Part shown: positions 6,077 to 9,900 of the stretch, in pieces
Position numbering within the stretch: the first letter of the stretch is position 1
How the letters are laid out: the number at the start of each line of letters is the position of its first letter
Source: Treponema sp.
GTDB lineage: Bacteria > Spirochaetota > Spirochaetia > Treponematales > Treponemataceae
Length of the DNA stretch: 9,900 bases
Assembly (NCBI GenBank): GCA_024691265.1
Contig: JAILNT010000424.1
Span: 1-9,900, forward strand
Reading direction: 5' to 3'
The notes under the pieces: model-generated
Seen by the model: the letters and a program-made list of their open reading frames with translations, nothing else
Database searches by the model: none
Told to the model about the DNA's origin: nothing
Translations under genes and position numbers: made by a program

Positions 6077-7839
6077 ATTGCAGCCACCTTACGATATGTA
6101 TGTTCCAAATCTCCCATCTGCTGTTCAAGATGAGTTTTAACTTCTGCAATCATTTCAAGCTTGTCATTAGGAACTGTAGTCTTAATTCTTACAATTTCCT
6201 CACGAACAGGAAGCTGAATAATTTTAAGCAATGGAGCTCCCATCTTTATAACATCAAGAGCCTTCTCGTAAAATTCCATCATAAGGAGAAGTATTTGAAT
6301 CTGCTTATCAGGAACAGAATAAACATCGATATCATCAAATGCATTCTGCTGTAAAAATCCATTCTTTATCATTTCGGCAACGGTAAGAATCAATCTTTCA
6401 CTATCAGGAAGTGCATCAGGTCCAATCAAACGAACAATCTGCTGCAATCTCTGTTCTTTCTTCAAAAGATTTAATGCATCAATTCTAACTTTGGCCCATG
6501 CTGGATTTAGCTTATCCCACCAGCTTTTAACTTCTTCTGCATATTCAGAATAAGAATCAATCCAACCAATAGCAGGATAGTGACGAGCATTTGCAAGCTC
6601 TCTGTCCAAAGCCCAGAAACAACGAATAAAGCGTTTAGTATGCTGTGTAACAGGCTCTGAGAAATCTCCTCCTGGAGGTGAAACAGCACCTATAACAGAA
6701 ACTGAACCTTCTTGTCCATTAAGACTTGTAACACGTCCTGCTCTTTCATAAAATTCTGCAAGACGAGTAGGAAGATAAGCTGGGAAACCTTCTTCTGCAG
6801 GCATTTCTTCCATACGACCGCTCAATTCACGCAAAGCTTCTGCCCAACGTGATGTAGAATCAGCCATAATAGCAACTGCCATTCCCATATCTCTATAATA
6901 TTCTGCAAGAGTAATTCCAGAATAAAGAGAAACTTCACGGGCAGCAACAGGCATATTTGATGTATTTGCAATAAGAATAGTACGTTCCATCAAAGAACGC
7001 CCTGTTCTTGGGTCTATCAAGCTAGGAAATTCAGTAAGAACATCAGTCATTTCATTTCCACGCTCTCCACAACCTATATAAACAATCAAATCTGCATCAC
7101 ACCATTTTGCAATAGCGTGCTGTGTCATTGTTTTACCTGTTCCGAAACCGCCAGGAATTGCTGCTGTTCCACCTTTAGAAAGAGGGAAAAATACATCAAT
7201 TACACGCTGACCGGTAACAAGAGGTGTATCAACGGTAAGCTTATGTGCAAATGGGCGAGGACGACGAACAGGCCAATACTGAGCAAGTCTGATTTCTTCA
7301 TCAAGTTCAGTTTTAGCAATAACATCATCTATAGTATAATCTCCAGAGCCGAGGAAAGTTTTCAAAACTCTACCGCGAATCGTAGGAGGAATCATTATCT
7401 TATGTAAAATTGAAGAAGTTTCCTGAACAGTACCAATAACCATTCCAGGAGCAATAGGCATTCCCTCAGTTCCTGTAGCATCAAAATGCCACTTTTTCTT
7501 TGAATCCAAAGGTTCAGTTCTCTGACCTGGAGCGAGGAAAGCACCTCCATCTTCATACATTGAAGCTAAAGGACGCTGAATACCATCATATATAGTTCCA
7601 ACCAAACCAGGTCCAAGTCTAAGAGATAAAGGTCTTTCATTACATTCAACCTTTTCTCCAATATGCATTCCGGTATCTTCCTCATATACCTGGATTGTAG
7701 CATTACCTGCATTTTGACGAATTATTTCACCGATAAGTTTTTTTTCACCAACATCGACAACATCATAAAGACCACAGGAATCAAGCCCTGAAGCATAAAC
7801 AATAGGACCAGATATTCTTGTTATTTTTCCAACTTTCAT
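6073..7839 (-). CDS. atpA: V/A-type ATPase catalytic subunit A
   Basis: ATP-hydrolysing or ATP-synthesising subunit of the A3B3 head, 588 residues, a complete and normal length. In order: N-terminal beta barrel (1-70), the inserted non-homologous region typical of A subunits (about 110-195), Walker A GGFGTGKT (230-237), YIGCGERGNE with the catalytic Glu (residue 259) in GER, Walker B region MAVAIMADSTSRWAEALRE (320-338), EEGFPAYLPTRLAEFYERAG, and a helical C-terminus. Two P-loop details differ from the common GPFGAGKT: Gly replaces Pro at 231, and Thr sits at 234, where the yeast enzyme has its redox-sensitive Cys. GGAGG (7848-7852) lies 8 bases before the ATG, inside the end of E. Its TGA overlaps the ATG of B, which suits equal production of A and B. 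Confidence 0.98.
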   Translation of the reverse strand: MKVGKITRISGPIVYASGLDSCGLYDVVDVGEKKLIGEIIRQNAGNATIQVYEEDTGMHIGEKVECNERPLSLRLGPGLVGTIYDGIQRPLASMYEDGGAFLAPGQRTEPLDSKKKWHFDATGTEGMPIAPGMVIGTVQETSSILHKIMIPPTIRGRVLKTFLGSGDYTIDDVIAKTELDEEIRLAQYWPVRRPRPFAHKLTVDTPLVTGQRVIDVFFPLSKGGTAAIPGGFGTGKTMTQHAIAKWCDADLIVYIGCGERGNEMTDVLTEFPSLIDPRTGRSLMERTILIANTSNMPVAAREVSLYSGITLAEYYRDMGMAVAIMADSTSRWAEALRELSGRMEEMPAEEGFPAYLPTRLAEFYERAGRVTSLNGQEGSVSVIGAVSPPGGDFSEPVTQHTKRFIRCFWALDRELANARHYPAIGWIDSYSEYAEEVKSWWDKLNPAWAKVRIDALNLLKKEQRLQQIVRLIGPDALPDSERLILTVAEMIKNGFLQQNAFDDIDVYSVPDKQIQILLLMMEFYEKALDVIKMGAPLLKIIQLPVREEIVRIKTTVPNDKLEMIAEVKTHLEQQMGDLEHTYRKVAAI

Positions 7840-8489
7840 TCAGGAAGCCTCCCGCCAAACAAAGTACTTGCAAGCTCATAGCTATAGGTGTCTTCCAATT
7901 CACTGATAAGCTGATCTAATGAGAAACGACATTTTACCATTTTATCATCGCTCTCAACTATAATGCCCTCATGAATATTTAAACCTGCACAAGCAGATTC
8001 TCCAGACTGCTCAAAAGTTATTTTAGAAACAGAACTTACATTTTTATCAAAAATATTTTGACCGAAAGCATCTTTCAATAACTTTTCTGCAGTAGCTTGT
8101 TCTATTCCATAAAAACTGACTGAAATATTCTTTCCTGAAAGAATATCTTTACTTCTATCTATAAGTTTCTTCAAAAGTGATACTCTTTTTTCATCAGAAA
8201 GAGCATTCAAATAATCATTAATAGCATCTGCTACAGAAGAGCCTTCATAAGACACAAGATAACGTTCACATTCAAGAGGAAGAGCGGCTTCAACATTTCT
8301 CTTGAAAACTGCAAGTTTTTCTTCATATGCAGCATTTTTTTCTTTTGTAGTAACAGCGATGCGCTCAGACACTGCAGCTTCAATCTTACGACCATCAGTT
8401 TCTGCATTAGACAGAATGCGTTCTGCCTTTTTGCGAGCATCGGACTGTATTTCCTTATCAAGGACATCTGTAGAACGTAGTTCTTCCAT
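7836..8489 (-). CDS. atpE: V/A-type ATPase subunit E (peripheral stalk)
   Basis: Stator subunit of 217 residues that ties the A/B head to subunit I. The N-terminal 70 or so residues form a charged, Ala/Lys/Glu-rich helix of coiled-coil type (DARKKAERILSNAETDGRKI). The C-terminal globular domain ends in the family signature: GLNIHEGIIVESDDKMVKC followed by FSLDQLISELEDTYSYELAS and LFGG. The length is usual for the family (about 190-220). ATG 8487-8489 has GAGG 7 bases upstream. The stop TGA overlaps the start of A (ATGA, 7836-7839), so E and A are probably translationally coupled. The 43-base gap from F holds the hairpin described separately. No subunit C gene lies next to it, unlike the Enterococcus ntp order as I recall it. 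Confidence 0.93.
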   Translation of the reverse strand: MEELRSTDVLDKEIQSDARKKAERILSNAETDGRKIEAAVSERIAVTTKEKNAAYEEKLAVFKRNVEAALPLECERYLVSYEGSSVADAINDYLNALSDEKRVSLLKKLIDRSKDILSGKNISVSFYGIEQATAEKLLKDAFGQNIFDKNVSSVSKITFEQSGESACAGLNIHEGIIVESDDKMVKCRFSLDQLISELEDTYSYELASTLFGGRLPE

Positions 8490-8500
8490 TTCTTTTCCTC

Positions 8501-8528
8501 AAAAATTACGGGGTACACAAGCACCCCG
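8501..8528 (-). terminator. Terminator-like hairpin between subunits F and E (possible attenuator or processing site)
   Basis: On the minus strand, CGGGGTGC and GTACCCCG form an 8-pair stem (8521-8528 with 8509-8516) around the loop TTGT, followed at once by TAATTTTT (8508-8501). One pair is G-U on the minus-strand RNA and would be an A-C mismatch on the other strand, so the structure suits leftward RNA. The GC-rich stem stands out from its AT-rich surroundings. It starts 4 bases after the F stop and the T-run abuts the E ribosome binding site (8497-8500). Since E, A, B and D follow, full termination here is unlikely. Partial termination, or a stem protecting a processed 5' end, is more plausible. 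Confidence 0.6.
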
Positions 8529-8532
8529 CCGC

Positions 8533-8868
8533 CTAAACCTGAATACCAATAGCTTCCCGAATAGAATCAGTCAAACTCTTTTTACCTTTTATATGACCTT
8601 CTATGCCTGGTATTTCTACAATAAGCGGATAGTCTCCACGTTTCTGCCAATCAAGTACTTCTTCTTCCAAAAGAACAGATACGCCCTCTGTAAGAATAAG
8701 TACTTTAGGTCGATCAGCTGCAACTGGAGCAGAAATCGAATTGCCGATACCGGTAATACGGTTAAAAGCATCTAAAGCTTCTTCCCTATTAACAGCAACA
8801 GTACCTCTAACTCCTACCAGCTCAAAGGCGAGCACTAACTCGCGTTCGCCAATTATGTAATATTCCAA
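8533..8868 (-). CDS. atpF: V/A-type ATPase subunit F (central stalk)
   Basis: A 111-residue subunit that binds the D shaft and helps couple the A/B ring to the rotor. The family pattern is visible: the N-terminal strand EYYIIGERELVLAFELVGVRG, a central KVLILTEGVSVLLEEEV, then PLIVEIPG and the C-terminal helix SLTDSIREAIGIQV. The length is normal (about 100-115). The start codon is TTG (8866-8868): the frame is closed upstream by the stop of K (8884-8886), no ATG or GTG lies between, and the family's usual N-terminus begins exactly here. The ribosome binding site is weak (AAGAG about 10 bases upstream). The gap from K is 15 bases and the two genes share a frame. It ends with TAG, 4 bases before a strong hairpin. 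The symbol follows V-type usage and should not be confused with F-type atpF. Confidence 0.92.
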   Translation of the reverse strand: MEYYIIGERELVLAFELVGVRGTVAVNREEALDAFNRITGIGNSISAPVAADRPKVLILTEGVSVLLEEEVLDWQKRGDYPLIVEIPGIEGHIKGKKSLTDSIREAIGIQV

Positions 8869-8883
8869 AACAAATATGCTCTT

Positions 8884-9189
8884 TTACATTATTATGATAA
8901 GCAGGGCTACCAAGAATCCCCACAAACAAATACCTTCAGCAAGACCTACGAAAGGAAGAGCCTTTCCTGAAAGTTCAGCATTTTCGCTCATAGCACCCAT
9001 AGCAGCGGCACCAATCTTACCAACAGCCATACCACCAGCGATACAAGCAATACCAACTGCAATAGCTGCAGCTAAATACTTTAATCCGTCAGCTGAAGCA
9101 GCGGCAGCAGCTGGAGCTGCACCCTCAGCAAATACACATGCAACTGAAGCAAAAAGAACTGTAGCAAATGCTAAAATCTTCTTTTTCAT
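8884..9189 (-). CDS. atpK: V/A-type ATPase subunit K (proteolipid c ring), with N-terminal signal peptide
   Basis: Rotor-ring proteolipid of 101 residues that carries the transported ion. The start chosen is ATG 9187-9189, because GAGGTG (9196-9201) is a good ribosome binding site 8 bases before it. A GTG three codons upstream (9196-9198) lies inside that site. The N-terminus looks like a cleavable signal peptide (MKKKILAFATVLFASVACVFA, then an Ala-rich stretch). After it come only two membrane helices, the first Gly/Ala-rich (AAAIAVGIACIAGG) and the second holding the ion-binding Glu (residue 85, in GLAEGICLWG). From memory the Thermus proteolipid is built the same way, with a signal peptide and one hairpin. 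Helix 1 has no Gln and the Glu is followed by Gly, so typical Na+ ligands are absent; this favours protons but is only inference. It lies between I and F. Confidence 0.93.
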   Translation of the reverse strand: MKKKILAFATVLFASVACVFAEGAAPAAAAASADGLKYLAAAIAVGIACIAGGMAVGKIGAAAMGAMSENAELSGKALPFVGLAEGICLWGFLVALLIIIM

Positions 9190-9223
9190 AAAAAACACCT
9201 CACTAATATCAACTATATCACAT

Positions 9224-9244
9224 CTGCATCTTGAAAAAATGCAG
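9224..9244 (-). other. Small stem-loop in the I-K intergenic gap
   Basis: CTGCAT and ATGCAG arms (9239-9244 and 9224-9229) enclose a 9-base loop, between the stop of subunit I and the ribosome binding site of K. The stem has six pairs and no U-run follows, so it is not a terminator. It could be an RNA processing or stability element, since the K product is needed in many copies per complex. It could equally be chance in AT-rich spacer. Confidence 0.25.
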
Positions 9245-9266
9245 CATTAAAAACTAATAATTTTTA

Positions 9267-9900
9267 TTAAGCCTGATGATTGGTATATACAAACTTGAAA
9301 GGCTTAAATTCTTTTCCCGTTTCATTAAAGAACTTAGAAAAGAACTCATAATACTGCAATCTCAATACCTGAATGGCAACAATCATTCCTTCAAGAACAA
9401 CAACTATTCCATTACCAATTATTCCAACTGCAATTTTTCCAGGTAATACAGGAACAATCTCCATAAGATTTGCAATAATTGTACCTAGAACGGCATGAGC
9501 TAAAGCAAAAGCTCCTACACGAACAAAACTTATAGAATTTGACAGATAAGTTATAACTGTTTCCAAAAGTTCAACAACAGCACCTATTACCAAAGACAAC
9601 ATTCCATTTTCAACAACAGGACGCTCTCCATCTATAAGACGTTCCAAAGGTTCTCCAAAGGCTGTCAATGCAAGGGCTAATCCAATAATAACCCAGTCAA
9701 AAACATTTATAGGCTGCTTAAGCAACAAAAGTTTAAGAACAGAAAATACTGTGTACCAGAAAAAGACTGCTCCACTCAAACTTGTTTTTCCAAAAAATGC
9801 CTTGCCTTTCTTTCCCATAAGGAACTGGTTACTTATATTTATGATAAGACCAATTGAGTTAATTATAAATCCGACACCTATAGTAAATGCAAAGAATAAG
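9267..9900 (-). CDS. atpI: V/A-type ATPase subunit I (subunit a), 5'-truncated by the window edge
   Basis: C-terminal part of the membrane stator subunit that forms the ion half-channels next to the K ring. The frame stays open to the right edge, so the Met encoded at 9816-9818 is internal; the residues before it are also hydrophobic. At least four membrane-spanning stretches are visible. Family hallmarks are clear: GEPLERLIDG, then ISFVRVGAFALAHA, whose Arg (codon 9519-9521) matches the essential ion-channel Arg (yeast Vph1 R735), then VVLEGMIVAIQVLRLQYYE, with Glu (9390-9392) and a second conserved Arg (9360-9362), and the closing SKFFNETGKEFKPF. The protein ends with TAA, and 77 bases separate it from K. 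The family is about 600-700 residues long, so about two thirds of the protein is missing. Family assignment is firm; the N-terminal half cannot be judged. Confidence 0.95.
   Translation of the reverse strand, partial: LFFAFTIGVGFIINSIGLIINISNQFLMGKKGKAFFGKTSLSGAVFFWYTVFSVLKLLLLKQPINVFDWVIIGLALALTAFGEPLERLIDGERPVVENGMLSLVIGAVVELLETVITYLSNSISFVRVGAFALAHAVLGTIIANLMEIVPVLPGKIAVGIIGNGIVVVLEGMIVAIQVLRLQYYEFFSKFFNETGKEFKPFKFVYTNHQA

Noticed and set aside
8302..8775. Plus-strand open frame of 157 codons opposite subunits E and F.
   Set aside because: It overlaps two firmly identified minus-strand genes and their gap, and shows no recognisable domain; its composition is that of an antisense shadow.
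9190..9198. GTG start adding three residues to subunit K.
   Set aside because: The GTG lies inside the GAGGTG ribosome binding site that serves the ATG at 9187-9189.
8876..9250. Plus-strand Ala-rich frame opposite subunit K.
   Set aside because: The Ala and Pro richness mirrors the Gly/Ala-rich proteolipid on the minus strand; there is no family match that I recognise.
9267..9818. Complete 183-residue membrane protein starting at Met 9816-9818.
   Set aside because: The frame continues without a stop to 9900 and the residues upstream are hydrophobic and fit subunit I. The Met is internal to a truncated gene.
1..9900. CRISPR array, insertion sequence, tRNA or rRNA gene, or new defence system.
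   Set aside because: No spaced identical repeats of the right length, no transposase or terminal inverted repeats, no recognisable structured RNA gene; the genes are housekeeping families in one orientation.

Overview
The window is AT-rich bacterial DNA in which every supported gene lies on the minus strand. It most resembles a spirochaete of the Treponema type. This is inferred from a bacterial V/A-type ATPase operon in the order I-K-F-E-A-B-D, from the character of the A and B subunits, and from a methionine aminopeptidase gene next to a Do-like protease gene, an arrangement I recall from treponemes but could not check. The standard bacterial code is used: TGA ends genes and TGG encodes Trp.

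Read in the direction of transcription, from right to left, the window opens inside the membrane subunit I (9267 to the right edge). It continues with the proteolipid K (8884-9189), F (8533-8868), E (7836-8489), the catalytic A (6073-7839), B (4664-6076) and D (4041-4661). These give most of a rotary ATPase: I and K form the ion path, E the peripheral stalk, D and F the central stalk, and A and B the nucleotide-binding ring. E/A and A/B overlap by ATGA, and B/D are 2 bases apart. No subunit C gene is present in the visible part. A GC-rich terminator-like hairpin lies between F and E.

The same transcription unit probably runs on into a universal stress protein (3532-4029), a J-domain protein with a TPR-like C-terminal half (2725-3498) and type I methionine aminopeptidase map (1904-2692). 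It ends at a clear intrinsic terminator at 1819-1864. An AT-only hairpin and the lack of a good ribosome binding site set the J-domain gene apart from the genes before it.

A separate unit follows: a Do/HtrA-type serine protease with two PDZ domains (156-1646), with candidate promoters and two small palindromes in its 257-base upstream gap and its own terminator at 89-129. The left edge (1-88) holds a good sigma70-type promoter pointing out of the window and a 13-base direct repeat, one copy of which overlaps that promoter.

Most of the window is ordinary housekeeping DNA. I see no mobile element, CRISPR array, RNA gene or plainly new system. The points that deserve a second look are the F-E hairpin, the attachment of a stress-protein and J-domain block to the ATPase operon, the signal peptide on subunit K, the possible lipoprotein form of the protease, and the regulatory structure before the protease gene and at the left edge.
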